A program made the position numbers and the translations under genes. Under the pieces are notes generated by a model. It saw only the letters and a list, made by a program, of their open reading frames with translations, did not search any database and was not told the origin of the DNA. From assembly GCA_003508835.1 (NCBI GenBank), contig PUFA01000021.1, forward strand, positions 10,890,501 through 10,954,500: 64,000 nucleotides of DNA, given 5' to 3'. How positions within the stretch are numbered: position 1 is the stretch's first letter; the number at the start of each line of letters is the position of its first letter. This stretch comes from Eonycteris spelaea. Its lineage: Eukaryota > Chordata > Mammalia > Chiroptera > Pteropodidae. Positions 1 through 12,790 of the stretch are shown here, one piece after another.

Positions 1-389
1 CATCGAAGTTGCATACATTATAGTGCAAGCAGCAAATCCCCATGCTCCATCAATTCGTATGGAGAAAAGAAGTGGGGAGGGCAAAGGAAAATGGTGCGTA
101 CAAGTCCATGAAGAAGTGGCCTGGTATCCTGGATATACCTCATGCCATTTATACACAAGACAAAGCTAATGACATCTGTCACGATAGCAGAGTGCGGGTC
201 TCAAGAGTCCACCCAGAAAAGTGGAAAAAGAGGTCATGGTTACCTTTGCAAGTTTCATTCTATAGTGTACCACCCCTAGAAATCAGTCATGAGTGGTTTT
301 GAACCTTTCTATTGAGTTTTGCTTTGGAAAATAAAATCACAACATATTGAAACAAATATCATGTTTGGCTTAATTCAGGTATTCTTAAT
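1..389. other. 3' flank of the gene, no feature recognised
   Basis: The stretch past the predicted poly(A) site shows no recognisable gene or repeat. An 86-codon open frame at 42-302 on the plus strand has no familiar motif and I treat it as chance. Confidence 0.5.
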
Positions 390-664
390 TAAACAGTACC
401 ACAGACTTTATTGAGCAATTGAAAATATACAGAAGGAACAATAGCTTTTTCTTTTTTTTTTTTCTTTCTTTTTTTTTTTTAATTTGACTTTCTTCCGATT
501 AAATAACCCAGTTTCAATCGTGAAAAGGGCACTTGTTTCTACAGTGGCTGTGGACAACTTGCTCAGTTCCAAGTACTGTTTCCACGCTTCTTCCTTGTCA
601 TGGCTGAGGTTATATCTCCACTTGCTCAGGAAGCAAATTCTAGAATGTTGCAAGAATTGACCCC
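390..664 (-). other. CDH19: 3' untranslated region of the cadherin gene (predicted)
   Basis: The segment downstream of the tail's stop codon carries, on the minus strand, a purine-rich run (plus-strand T/C tract 449-481) and an AATAAA at 407-412. It is followed by T/G-rich sequence near 320-360 that could serve as the downstream element. That would give a short 3' UTR of about 270 nt. The cleavage point near 390 is inferred from the usual 10-25 nt distance. Longer forms using sites beyond the window cannot be excluded. Confidence 0.5.
407..412 (-). promoter_or_regulatory. Poly(A) signal AATAAA
   Basis: The canonical hexamer reads on the minus strand about 250 nt past the cadherin stop codon. 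It is the nearest good signal downstream of the coding exon. Its position and a nearby T/G-rich stretch fit, but transcript evidence is needed for use. Confidence 0.55.
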
Positions 665-1154
665 CTAAGTTGTTCTTTCAGATTCTATTTCTCCATAGAG
701 TTCAGCTAACTTTTTAAACTCCGGCCCCCAGTCACCAAGGTAGTGATAGTCCTGGTCTGATTGTGTCGTGGCTGAATCCAGCGAGCTGACAGAGCCAGCT
801 TCTGATCTCTGACCCTCATAGGCATACGTCTGAAGAGAGTCATAAGGGGGGACGCTGGGATCTAGGTCGCTTCTGCCAGTCTTTGCTTAATAAATTCCTG
901 AACATCTATACTTTCCAGCGTGGACAGTGTCTGGTGTCTGGGAGTGAGTTTCACTTCAGGTCTGATATCCCTCCGATACTTGAGCTCCTCAGCAGCAGAT
1001 GGATTCCTCAAGGCTGTGATGTCAAAGGCCTCGGTGTCTTCCTCCCCGCCCCCCTCATCGTCATAGGTGACCACATTCTCCCGCACATCCTCCTCTGAAA
1101 TGATCAGGGGCTCTTTTTTGCTGCGTCTCAGGGTGATAAAAAGTACAACAATCG
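665..1154 (-). CDS. CDH19: Cadherin last coding exon: end of transmembrane helix and catenin-binding cytoplasmic tail, 1-nt deletion
   Basis: After CCCTCAG the exon finishes the helix ([10 protein letters not shown]) and runs through the juxtamembrane p120-catenin region ([35 protein letters not shown]). It then reads [18 protein letters not shown] and [11 protein letters not shown] 1-nt gap at 868/869 follows, giving TAG at 862-864 as read. In the next frame the beta-catenin-binding tail is complete: [38 protein letters not shown] and [13 protein letters not shown], ending in SERTT and TAG at 665-667. The coding part is 490 nt where a whole number of codons needs 491. Tail length (about 163 codons) and motif order are normal for type II cadherins. 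These last residues are the best evidence that the gene is CDH19 and not a paralogue. Confidence 0.93.
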
Positions 1155-1854
1155 CTGAGGGAAAAGGGAAAGAGAATGAAGAGTTAGAAACAAAAAAGGT
1201 CATTTTTGGAGATTTGAAATCAGCAATTTCCAACCCAGTCATCAGCTACATTTGGCTTGCATTACAGCACAGCCCTGATTTCTGTACTCTTTGCATAACA
1301 CCTCAATGGTCTGTAATATCTTGAAGAACATGAACAAATGATTTTACCTACAAAACATTGGAAATCATTGATCTTTTCTAGAACCCCCAAATATTCTCCT
1401 TTGCCAGGCTTATGTATTCAGGATACTTGAGTCATGGTACAGTATAACTTCAGTGTTTCACTGAGGGAAACTGATGCTGGAAAAGCACTATGAAATTTTG
1501 AATGGAAAAAGAATGGCATGTATGGTCCTATCTAGAGGTACTTAATCCTTGTAGGGAGAGGCTCTGAAGGCAGGATACCTTCTAAGTTTCTGTAAAACAG
1601 GAAGGAGTCTCTACCATAAATCTTTTACTTTTGATGATTTTCTAGAAGCCAACTAAAATATTTCACATGGCTGACTTCTTTTGTCCATTATTCTTTAGAA
1701 TAATATTATCATGCATTAATAATTGCATTTATCTATCAAACTGTTATTTGTCTATCAAAGGTGTTATTTTATTTGTATGTGAATTAAGTTTCATAGGAAT
1801 TTTTCAGTTTGCAGCTGGTCCTGGTCATAACTTCTCAATGTTTACAGCAGCACT

Positions 1855-1965
1855 GGGGCTTTCCTCATTTTTAAAATGAGGAAATTGAAACTCAAGAAAT
1901 TACTCCAATAACTACAACCTATGTCTAAGGGCAAATAAATGGAGGTGCAAGAGCTTGAGCCATGT
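1855..1965 (-). mobile_element. MIR-like SINE fragment
   Basis: AAAATGAGGAAATTGAAACT reads as the reversed MIR core. Its flanks are decayed. Confidence 0.4.
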
Positions 1966-2636
1966 CTATGACTTCTCATAACAGAGGTGATGATGTTCCA
2001 TCACTATATTCGGCTTCATGATTTTAAAAACATGGAACAAAGAACTGAAGTGACCAGTTGGACATGTGGCTTAGGGTCACTTTGCCAAATACAGTCAAAT
2101 TAGTCCTTATTACCTACAATGTTGCGACCATTAGATGAATTGATAGAAATGTGTGTTCAGTCCTTTGTTTTGGCCTTTTTTCAACAGTTTCAAATTATTC
2201 TCTTTGATAGTATTAAAACATTACTGAATAGCATTACCTCACTACTACTTTATGTCATTAGGCCCAATACCTTCACTTTATCTCTACAGACTGTTTGTTT
2301 CTTGTTTAGTTGATAATATTCTAGGCTTTTATTAGTAGGTATTGGGTTCATTAGTATTTTAAATATTCTTTACAATATAATAATCAGAGAAGTACATTTG
2401 AATTGTTGTTAGATTAGCAAATAATGCAGGAAACCCCATTAAGTGTGAATTTGAGATGAATAACATATGTATTATATATGTTTAATACAAAATGAACAAC
2501 AAAATATATATGTATACTGTATGCATATGTGTATGTATACTATATATGTATATAAAATTATATATAAATATAATTTAGAATGTCTCGTGCAATATTTGGA
2601 ATATATACATATGTACATATTTCAAGAACACATTTA

Positions 2637-2638
<2 letters not shown>

Positions 2639-2682
<44 letters not shown>

Positions 2683-2684
2683 CA
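2639..2684. repeat. (AT)n/(AC)n microsatellite
   Basis: About 18 AT units are followed by five AC units. It lies in a wider TA-rich zone from about 2460 to 2880. Confidence 0.95.
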
Positions 2685-5600
2685 ATATCATTGCATGTGA
2701 CTTACTTATGGTACATATATTATAGCATACATATATATGTATATATATATATTTATATGTCGTAAGGATGTTAGAGCATTATTTATTTATATATAGCATA
2801 AGTGTGTCTCATAAAATATATCTGTAGGTGTATATGTGTCTGCTTGTACACACAAATAAATATACACCTAGATATATTTTTTAATCTGCAATTCATATTT
2901 CAATACTGTATTTTGTCTATTTATGTCTGTATACTGTATGTTATCTGGAAACCCTAATAATATGTAAGTGACAGCAAATGGTTGTAAAGCAAACACACAC
3001 CAGGTTAGCTGTCCTCTGATGAAGAACGTACCTGGCATCTTAGAAAGTGCCTTTTTACCCTACCTCTAAAAAAAAGTAACTTCTATTCTTACTTCTATTG
3101 CTATTATGTTCTTACTTCTCTTTATAGTTTAACCCCTTTTATGTGCATCCTTAAGCAATATAGATAAGCTTTGCCTGTATTTGAATTAGATATCATAGTG
3201 TATATGTTCTTAAAACTTGAAAACATGGAGAGGAAGAAAATAGAGTTTCAAGCCAGAAGTGGGAAGGATAATTGTGAGAGCGAGATCTACTGTTATATGT
3301 GAAAAGAGATGTGCACGGTGCACTGGGAGGAATCTAAATTTGGAAAGAAAAGGCAAGTGGGAACTTTGGGGATGAAATATAAAAGCCAAACCATTTTTAG
3401 ACAGAGTCAGAGAATTACCTGGAAAAGCATGGAATAAAAGGATACTGACAAAGTAACGGGACAAAGTGATGGGGGAGATTGTTGCAGGCAGGGGAAGCAC
3501 TGGGAACCTGAAGCGGAGTAATGACAGCAAGGTGGAAATGAAATGCCCCTGCAACACGAGGCTCTGCTTCGCAAGTGCTCTGCTACAGATAAATCCGTTT
3601 CCCATACACGTTGCTTGTACTTCAAAGACATTTTCTAAAATAGCACTTTATTTTTGAAAAAAGGAGACTTTTGCTGAATGTAGTAAATATGCATTTGATG
3701 CTGCACTGTATTTTAGTGTAAACTCAGTCTAGAGCTTTCGAATACAACGGCTCAAGCAGCATCCTCAAGGGAATCACTTCATCGTATTCAGAGGTTTAGC
3801 TTTATCGTTGGTTATATATTTCTGCTCATCTTTATAACCAAGTGAGGAGGCTGTTCTAGATTAAAATATCTATTTCTATGGACTGCCTAATTTTAGTAAA
3901 ATTTCTTACTTTTGTTAATATCAAGTTATTTTCCTTTAGGTTTAAATATTTGGTGGTTGATGTCAAGGGAATTATGTGTACATACAAGAGAGAATGTGAT
4001 CAACACTATTATCAAATTATGGAGGTAATTTGCATCCTTCAGCGATATGTTTGCCTAATGAAACATATGAGGTTTGTTGGATTCATTATTATGATTGTTT
4101 ATATTTCTATTCCCCTAAATTTAAGAAAATATTCCTGATATGTTTTAGTTCAAAATATAGATACTAATTAAGTTTGAACATTGAGCTTTTACATTTATCT
4201 CTTTTCCATGTAGTGACCAATATTCTTTGTTTTTTTTTTTTTGTATACCTATATAATATGCAGATCAACATATAATAGTTAATCATACAGTCTGATACAC
4301 TTTTAGGGGTGAAAATGTTGTTTACAATCACATCAGGACATCAAGACAATATGGACATATGGTCCCTCTAGTCAAAAATTAATTTAGACCAGTTCAGAGA
4401 AGAATGTGGAAACGTGGATGATAAGATGCGCTCTTAATGAATCGCTTTATGTTCATGCTTGTTTCGTAGGTGTTTCTGGAGCAGATGGCACACAGTTGAC
4501 ATTCCAATGACAATTCCATGTGGATGAACAAAGCATCATATTTGTGAAAGGGGCAACATGGCATTGCGTTATGTGAATCTTCGTGAATGGTAATAGCCTC
4601 AGTAAGAAAGTAATTTTTATATATTTTAAAAATCAGCTTACCAATAATATCGAACACATGATTTTACTTGAAGACATTTATTACATGTTTGGAAACCAAA
4701 ATAAATGTTTACTAAAAGCCACAGGACCAAATTTATTTCATGAGAATGAGAGGATAATATTCATACACACAGATTTGGAAGTTAATTTCTTATTTAAAAA
4801 TTGGCAGTCAAATGACCACAATGGAATGACATTACCCCTCTTCCTACTGGACTATTAAACTATACATATGAAACAAATTACCACTCCTTACAGTATGTCA
4901 TCTGGGAAAATAAAATACAACAGAGCCAAGGCACTGTAAAAGAAATAATAGATACAGAGCTTGTCTTTCACTAAAAATCATAAAATGATTTATGGTATTT
5001 TTTTTTAAAATTTGGTTATATAATCTGGATTGAAACATAAATAAACTATCATTTTTGAGAGGTCCTTATTTTAATGAATATTTTATTCTTGGTTAATATT
5101 TTTTTCTATTTTTTATTTTTGAGTTTGGACAGAATATTAAATACACTTGACTAATTTTTTATTTAAGAAAATTAAAATAAATTTCTTAAGTGCCATTAAT
5201 TATTTTATTAAAAAAGGAATTCATATTTGGGGAAACAAACATTTTTAAATTTATTTTCTCATATATTTTATTTATTTGTATTACCATTTTGGTGCTTGGA
5301 GTTCTAATGAGTTTTGAGTTTTCATAATTTAAATTGTCATACAACTTGCATTTGAATACATTACGCACTGACTTCCAATCCGCTTCCAGCAAATACTTTC
5401 GATATCAGATTTTTAAACCCTTAAATGTCACTTGATTCTTTCTTATGCCATCATATGTTAACATTAAATTTGGTAGAATGAGGTGGTACATATCGAGGAG
5501 ATTATTTTATTAGCTTCTGTAGTGCTTTTGATTACACCTGGTCATGGCACTTCTCATCGAAACTTCTTTTTTCAAACCAAGGGTAGCCCACAAAGTCATT

Positions 5601-6599
5601 TAAGACAGATGATAAATGAAAACAGAAGCCAGAGTTAACATGACTCCACGACTAAACAATTTTCAGAATAAGAGCTCCGAAAGAACTTAAATTAGTCACT
5701 GAATTCTTTACCTTATGCTTTAAATTAGGAACCCTGATGGGATCAATGTTTGTAGTTTCATTTTGTTTTATTTTCTGGTTTTCGTTTATGAGTTTTTGGT
5801 TTAATTTTCAATGACGAAAGCGTAATATGTTAATATCTAAAGAAAATAGTATCATGATCAGTTAATATATAAATGAATGAAATCTAGAAAGCTTGATTTT
5901 CCTTATCTACCATGCATCCACTGTAAAAAACTATACTGCAATGAAATAATTCTTGTGTCGGTGCACAGAACCTCCATGCCCACGTTGCTAAGTGCAGATG
6001 ATACTTTTTGGTACTTGATTTAACCTCTGAGCAGTTCTTGAAATTGTTGAATGGTCTGTCCTCTTTAACACACTTTTTTCCCCTTTGACTTCTATGACAT
6101 TATATTTCACTAGTTTTCTTTCTTCTTCTCTGACTCCTTCGCTCTCTTCTGCTATCTCATTCTTCTTGAGTTAGGGATCACAATGGAGTTCATCACAGCT
6201 CAGTCCTAGTCTATCTTCTCTCACTTTACATTCTTTTTTGCTGTAGTGACTCCTGGTGTCCCCCAGCTCAGGGAAGATCAGGGTCCACGGTGAGCAAGAG
6301 ATTAAAAGTTTTCTTTGATACTGTTCTAACTCAGCTACATATCTAATTTATCCAAGATTACTTAAAAAGAAACAACAAAACATGTTGGCTATTTTATTTT
6401 TAGCCCTAGGAAACCTGTTTCAAGAAAAAGACACTAAGTCATAAACATTAGATATTGTTCACTGATGTGAAATTATTAAAGTCGCAGTTTTAAAATGGAA
6501 TCTCAGGTACTTTCAATAAACATTCAGTTAAAATTTTGATAAATATTTTTATCCAGAGACTTGTATCACTTGATTTCACTTAAAACATCTTGATATTAT

Positions 6600-6935
6600 C
6601 TACCTTTCTTCAGTTCCACTCACGGTATGCTGTCCAAACTATGCTATCTCTGAGCCAGACACTGCATTGTCTTATTAATCACTTAGCCTACACACTCTCT
6701 TGTCAGAAGTAGTAACTGTTCTCTACCTCATTCACAGTCATCTTTTTCAAAATGCAGATTTTAATGACAGAACTCTGTTACCTTAAACCTCTCTTTACAT
6801 CCTAGAACAAAACCCACCATCTTATACCATGACCAAGGAACTCCTCAACTGTCTCACTCCTGCCTAAATTTCCATCTACTTTCAGCCTTATTCCACCTTG
6901 CTTCCACTCCCTCTGTACAGGTAATCTTGTTCTAT
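6600..6935 (+). mobile_element. L2-like LINE fragment
   Basis: A C/T-rich, decayed stretch with CTTCCACTCCCTCTGTACAG and related L2 3'-region wording. Tentative. Confidence 0.35.
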
Positions 6936-7887
6936 TTCAGAAATAAAGCAAGAAACGTTTCTTACAAGAATATCTCTGTCGTCAAAACATAGCTCTGTTT
7001 TGTTTTGTTCGTTTATTTGTTTTAATGTATGTACAGTACCAATAGCAAAAGATAAGGCTGCTAATAGAAAGGTAGAAGGGAGAAGACATGCTGGAAAAAT
7101 AAATATATAACCACTGTGGAGTATAAAGCAGAATGAGTTTTTATGTCTATTTTTCCTGTTATAAAAATCTGAATTTTCTGTCTTGTTTTAAATAGTAATA
7201 CTAATAATTTCATAGTAATAATAGCTTGAAATGCAGTTGTGATATGATTTAGTCTAATAAAAAGAGAATATATAATAAAGAAAACATTTTATTTTTTAAC
7301 AAATTAAAATAATATTAGTTTTATCTTAATAAATTTTAATATCTCTAAGGCCAAAATTATTTACACTTACTACTTTAAACTTCAGCTAACATTAATGAGT
7401 AACTAACGTTTTAGACTAAGAGGAGTTTCCACACAAAATCTATTTTTTATTTGGTATTCAGGTTCATTTTAGAATGGTACCACTTATGTTCTTTGAAATA
7501 TATTGTAAAAGCCCATTCAATATGGGATTTTGAATATTTAATATCAATTGTTTCTAAAACAGATCCTTTCCAAAAAGATTTCTCTCATTCTATTATTTCA
7601 TATTCTGACATTTCAACATTTTAAAATCACGTTTCAATCAAATTATTCGTAGATTAACTGTGGTACCGAGAAAGTTAATGAAAAGGAAATCTGTATAGCC
7701 ATGCTTGTTATCCACATTTGTTCGTTATTACATTTAAATTTTGTCAAAGGACTCTCTCCTCCCCGCCCCCTTTCTCTCATCTCCCCCCACCCCTTCTCCC
7801 CATTTTTCTCGTCTAACTCACTACTGGACCATTGTAGGGTACATCCAGAATTGCCATCATAGAACACGGGGATTTACAATGACTTAC

Positions 7888-8138
7888 CTAGGAGGATGAC
7901 AACACAAGAAGAATAGCGATTAAGGCTCCTGTGCTCAAACCCGCCGAGGACAGGAACGCTTCCGCGCGGCAGGTCCGCACACGCCCATCTCTCTCGCATG
8001 CACAAACCCTGATGGTGAGGGTGCTGCTGCTGGTGAGAGAGGGGATTCCACCATCAGAGATCATAATGGGGAGATAATACACATCCTGAATAGTTCGACT
8101 AAATCTCCTCCGCCTTGTCAGAATGCTGGCTGTGTTAT
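7888..8138 (-). CDS. CDH19: Cadherin exon: end of EC5, membrane-proximal cysteines and first half of the transmembrane helix, 1-nt deletion
   Basis: The exon begins after CTGTCATAG with the rest of an aspartate codon, then NTASILTRRRRFSRTIQDVY and YLPIMISDGGIPSLTS. EC5 ends in the paired-cysteine segment CACERDGRVRTCRAEAF. The transmembrane helix starts at SAGLSTGALIAIL. The donor is gtaagt. The length is 251 nt where the family exon is 252. One T is missing after IAILL (plus-strand A-run 7906-7907), so the expected C-V-V-I-L-L reads V-L-S-S-S and a TAG is formed by the last three bases of the exon (7888-7890). Read as given, translation would end inside the membrane segment, before any cytoplasmic tail. 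With the base restored the exon ends in phase 1 on CTA G, which joins the next exon correctly. Confidence 0.92.
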
Positions 8139-8459
8139 CTATGACAGACATAAGCAAAACAAAATGTACTTAGTAAAGCCGGCATTAGAGAGTCACATTT
8201 CCTTTAGTGGATACATGGGAATGTGTGAATTATTTTGTTTGCTTGTGTATGAAATGGACAAGGGAACATGGAGGGGTTTATTATTAAAGGGGAACTAATA
8301 TTGGTTCTTCAACTGAGATCTATTTGAAAATTAATAGATCTCAAAGTAGAGGAGAGTGGGAGCAGTGGAAGACAGAGGAGGGAGAAAACAATAAACATTT
8401 CTGGTACGGTCATAAGCTCAAAGGATGTGAAAGGGCACAGACAGCTTAAAGCCAGTGGA

Positions 8460-8610
8460 TTCTAATATTCTGCGTGAGCCAGTGGGCCCTTCCCCCAAAC
8501 CTGTTGACTCTGAACGTAAGTGATAAAAACCAATATTTAACATTTTTAGCAAACCATTCAGGTGATATTAATGTATAAAAAGGTTTAAGAGCCACTGGTA
8601 CAGATAATAT
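8460..8610 (+). mobile_element. MER5-like hAT DNA transposon fragment
   Basis: The block ends with the MER5A-type terminus (AGGTGAT...AAGAGCCACTGG), preceded by decayed middle sequence. It is assigned from memory of the consensus. Confidence 0.5.
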
Positions 8611-9357
8611 CTATATATGGAGACACCATTTTAACTGACAAACTTTTTCAGACTTAGTTGTGATTTGAAGTGCTGTTGTTAGAGTGGGCACATCACAGGA
8701 AAGTTCGTGATGGATAAAACATTTAACTCTATTTTGTATGTGCTTTTCAAATGCTGTGCACCATACCCTGCATGGGAAGACTTGCTGCCCTTGTTGCAGA
8801 TTGCTGTCTGGCTCAAGGTCCTATCTTTCAAGAGCAGTGCATAATCAATGACTCATTGCTGCAAGGTTACAAAGGTCAAGCCATTTCCTCAGCATTCAAC
8901 GATATTGGCATTGACGATACTGAAGGGCAAGCGTAGGTCCTCAGCTTCCCCATGGGTTCAGTGTGAAGGCACTGACATTGCATGGTGACTCAGTTTCTCA
9001 CTCTGCCCAACCATTCAAACTTTCTTCCTTTTTTGGGGTCCACAGATGTTGATGGACCAGTAAACACTCTGACCTCTGATCTCCAATTTAGAGTCAGCTT
9101 CTCAGAGAACCTGACCAGTGATTCTACCTGTGAGTAGATTACTTTCCATCTAAATCAGTAGATAATTATAATTAGGACCTTTTTAAATCTCATGTAAATT
9201 TTTTTTACCTTGAAAATTGGAATCCTGTAACATATCAATATGTTTAAGATCATCATGATTCAATACCTTAAATGTAATCTTGATTGTACATTGCCAAATT
9301 AATGTTATAAAGACAATAAATTTTTCAAATATTAAATGTAACACAATAATAAACAAA

Positions 9358-9580
9358 TTGTATATTTTTGTATATATAATAAATTATATAATGATATATA
9401 TCTATCTCTACCTCTGCATATATATGAATTTATGAATTTTATATATAGTATTAGGTATCTATATCTATATATATATCTCTCAGTATATATTTTCTGTATG
9501 TATATATAAATTTTTATATATTAGATCCCTATATCTTTATTATTTATCTCTGTTTATATATTCATATATGTGTATATATA
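9358..9580. repeat. TA-rich simple sequence
   Basis: Imperfect tata/tatc/tatg repeats with no clear unit length run over about 220 bases. Confidence 0.8.
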
Positions 9581-9692
9581 TGTGCGTGTATGTTGTTGAT
9601 GGATAAATCTAGAGCATAAATAAATAATCTGATAAGCATTTGTAAAAGATTCTCTTACCTTATAGAAGAAGAATAAAAAAATTTTTAAATTT

Positions 9693-9720
9693 TCTATTCT
9701 GAAGTAGGCTTCAGAATAGA
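9693..9720. other. Perfect inverted repeat (12-bp arms, 4-nt loop)
   Basis: TCTATTCTGAAG and its exact reverse complement flank TAGG. No run of T follows and no element is attached, so its role is unknown. Confidence 0.9.
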
Positions 9721-12489
9721 GAAGGGAAAAGAGAAACTGCATCATCCTATGTGTTGTATAATTGTCACAGATATTGTCACAGAAAATCTGAGCTTTGAGC
9801 ACTTCTATCAGTTATAGGATGTTCTATCATGATTAATATAAACTTACTTAGATGCTCAATTCCTTAGTCTGAAAAAAAAAAAAAAACCCTAGGAACTAAG
9901 TATTCACAGGCACAACAATGTTTAATAATCTCACTGCTCGCCCTCTGAAGAAGAGATGTAAGGCACTGACCCCTGGTCTCGGTAAACATGAATAATAACG
10001 TGTGTGATGACAGGATGCATGCAGGCATAGATAGGGCCATCCTTTTACGGCTCTTGTCTAGTATACACTTAACATTCCTAATTTGGAAGCATGTTCTTTT
10101 TCAGAATAATTATTGGCGACACAATCAGAAACATGATCAGAATTAAGAAGAAAGCAAACCTGTTTGTAGTGCACTTTAAGTCCTTAAACAGAAACTCTCA
10201 GATACAGAGGCATAAAAACATTCTCTTTTTTTTCCATTTGAAAGTTTGACTTTTGAAAAGAAAAGAGGATTTAGGAAGCAAAGAGCTGCCCACCTAGAAA
10301 GACTTAGTGCAGCAGAATAATGAGCTCTTGACAAGGATATTGCATACCTCACCAGAGCTGCAAAAAATGTACTTGGCAGAGATTCACTGAACTTGAAAAA
10401 GAAAACTTTGAACTGAAATGAAAGGTATAAGAAAAAAATATAATATGCATATAAACATATGCAGATGTGAGTGTCTATATATATGCATAAAACAAAATTT
10501 GTCTAGCTGAAGCTGGAAATTAGAGAACAACAACAAATCTCTAAATTTTAAAGATGCTTTAAAAAATAAACCAAGCATTATAGAAAGTTCTGTATAACAT
10601 CCAGATGGATGAAAAAAAAAATAATGTGAGCTCAATAAAAAGAGACCATAGTAGGCTGGAACATCTACAGATAAGTGCTAATTATTAATGTCAAACTAGG
10701 GACAATCTCCATTAGTAATGTATACGCAAGCTTGGTTCTTAATTCTGAGTCTCAATAGTTTGAATGAAGAAAGAAACTTACAGAACACTTGGAAGCCAAT
10801 AAATATATGGGATTAAGATTCAAGGAGATTTTGAACAACCAGCACAAAACCTTACATTAACAAGAAGACATAAAGTAAAAACTCATATTAGATTGTAAAG
10901 TTTGAAAAGTACATGAGAGAGATGGCCATAGGGAGACTAAATAAGTTAAAATATCCTTAGAAGCATTTAGTAAAGGTATGGAATTTCTATGCATCTTTTT
11001 ATGGAAAGAATTGTGATACTGTACATACTTTTGAGTTTCCTACCTTAAAAGTGATGCTGTAACTCAATGGACTGTATTTAGAAGAACTGACGGGATGGTA
11101 AAAGAAGTAGAAAAATTTATCGTATGAATGATCTTTGAAAACACTGAGTGTGAGAATTCTACATGTACTTATGGATTTAGGTCATAAAAGGTCTCAGAAA
11201 TTGTCCAGAAAAAATTGGCAAACTTTCTTAGTAATTAATATCTTTATGAATGTAATTAATACAGTCTTTATATCCCCAACCACTAAATCTCTAGTGTAAT
11301 GTAGAAATAGACTTGAATGTGCTTTAAAAATAGATGACTACATTCTTTATTTTGTTATATATCTGATTTCTTGTTCAGAAAAAGGACATGGGCACATAGA
11401 GGAGAAATTAGGGTGACTGCCATGCAGATATGTAATATTTGACACACGTAGACACATTGTAATGACTGCAAAATAATTGAAATTTGGAGTCCTTTAAAAG
11501 CGATAATAAAATTTATTTTCATAGCTATAAGAATTGCAGGAATTTTATACTTGACTGGTAATTTTGTGGGAAACTTTCAGAAAAATATTTTTACTAAAAT
11601 ATACCATTGTGTAGAGAGGTACACTTCCATCACCTATATTTCTACAGGAAGAGAAGGCTACAGATTGTGATAGCATAATATGACTCGCATACTGGTTCTG
11701 GAATTCAGATATATTTTCTTGAACTAGCAATACGTGTCTAATGATGCTCTCGTTCAGTATTTTGAGAGATTTTGAAAGATTCAATCTCTGTGCTACTTTT
11801 GTAAACTGTAATACAGTTTAAATTAAAATAAGGGATGCTTTTAAAATATTCCCTGAAGCAAAAAATAATCCTATATTAAAGTCCAATATTACCTCATATC
11901 TTGGAAAGTATTAAAACTATGTGTTCTTCTTAACTCTTAAATTATTAGATGACCGTTCACTCCCTGTCACTCCCCGCGAAAGGAGCCTGGCATTTCAACA
12001 GATTTCTTGTTTGATAATGCAGGAATAAAGATACTTTATCTTAAGCATGGTCTAGCAAACTATTAAAATAAAATTTCGAAATTTATCAGAATGTATGAGA
12101 TCCTCAGATGCGGATCTCTTATCGGACATTTTTTTGTATGTGTGTGTTTGTGTGTGTCTGAAGAGAAAGTAGAAAATTGAAACAACTTTCACAACACAGA
12201 CAAATATTCACGGCTTCTTATTATTTCACTTTTTTCTGCTCTTCTAGCAGCAGTAAGATCCATTCATAATCTGACTATGATCAGAGCCCACGCAGGAAAC
12301 AATGTTCTTTTGCTTTCTTTCCTTCCAGGCTCCTTTCACAAATAGGTACTTGATAAATAATGATTTGAACTACACTCAGCAGGAACTTGTCTTCTGTTAC
12401 AGCATCCTTCTTATGTTGACATGTATTAAGAAATTAAAACCAAACAATCTAATATAGCTTATATTACTTCAGCCGCATGATCTTCTTAC

Positions 12490-12790
12490 TGAAGTTTTAT
12501 TCTTTCTTTCGTTTCCTGACTCTCCCTTCCTTTAATCTTAGAATTGCCCTAATCTCAATTTTCAGATGCTGGATTCTGCTGTTCATTTATGTTTGTAAAT
12601 ATCCTCCTTGCTTCATTTGTGTTTCTGCCAAACCACAAATGTTTGATCCAATATGTCATTAGGTTCTTATTTGCGCCCTGGAATGCCATCCCTTTGACCA
12701 TCTGCCACACTCCTTCTTGATAATTTTTAAACACCAGATACACATGGCCATCTATTGTCTCAGTCTTCTGCTTTCAGATTCATAAATAAT
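12490..12790 (+). mobile_element. L2-like LINE fragment
   Basis: GCGCCCTGGAATGCCATCCC is a familiar L2 3' segment, with similar sequence on both sides. Confidence 0.5.

Larger units (their letters stand above)
1155..7887 (-). other. CDH19: Intron between the EC5/transmembrane exon and the last exon
   Basis: A phase 1 intron of about 6.7 kb splits the transmembrane helix, as in other type II cadherins. It contains a MIR-like piece near 1855-1965, an AT microsatellite at 2639-2684 with TA-rich sequence around it (2460-2880), an L2-like stretch at about 6600-6935, and a C/T-rich tract at 7751-7812. The stretch 3200-3660 has higher GC than its surroundings but no feature I can name. The rest is AT-rich unique or unrecognised sequence. 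Confidence 0.8.

Noticed and set aside
3210..3605. 131-codon open frame on the minus strand
   Set aside because: No recognised domain, no splice context and no relation to the cadherin reading frame. A chance frame in a slightly GC-richer block.
8751..8936. 61-codon plus-strand frame in GC-richer sequence
   Set aside because: No recognised homology or splice pattern, and nothing supports transcription.
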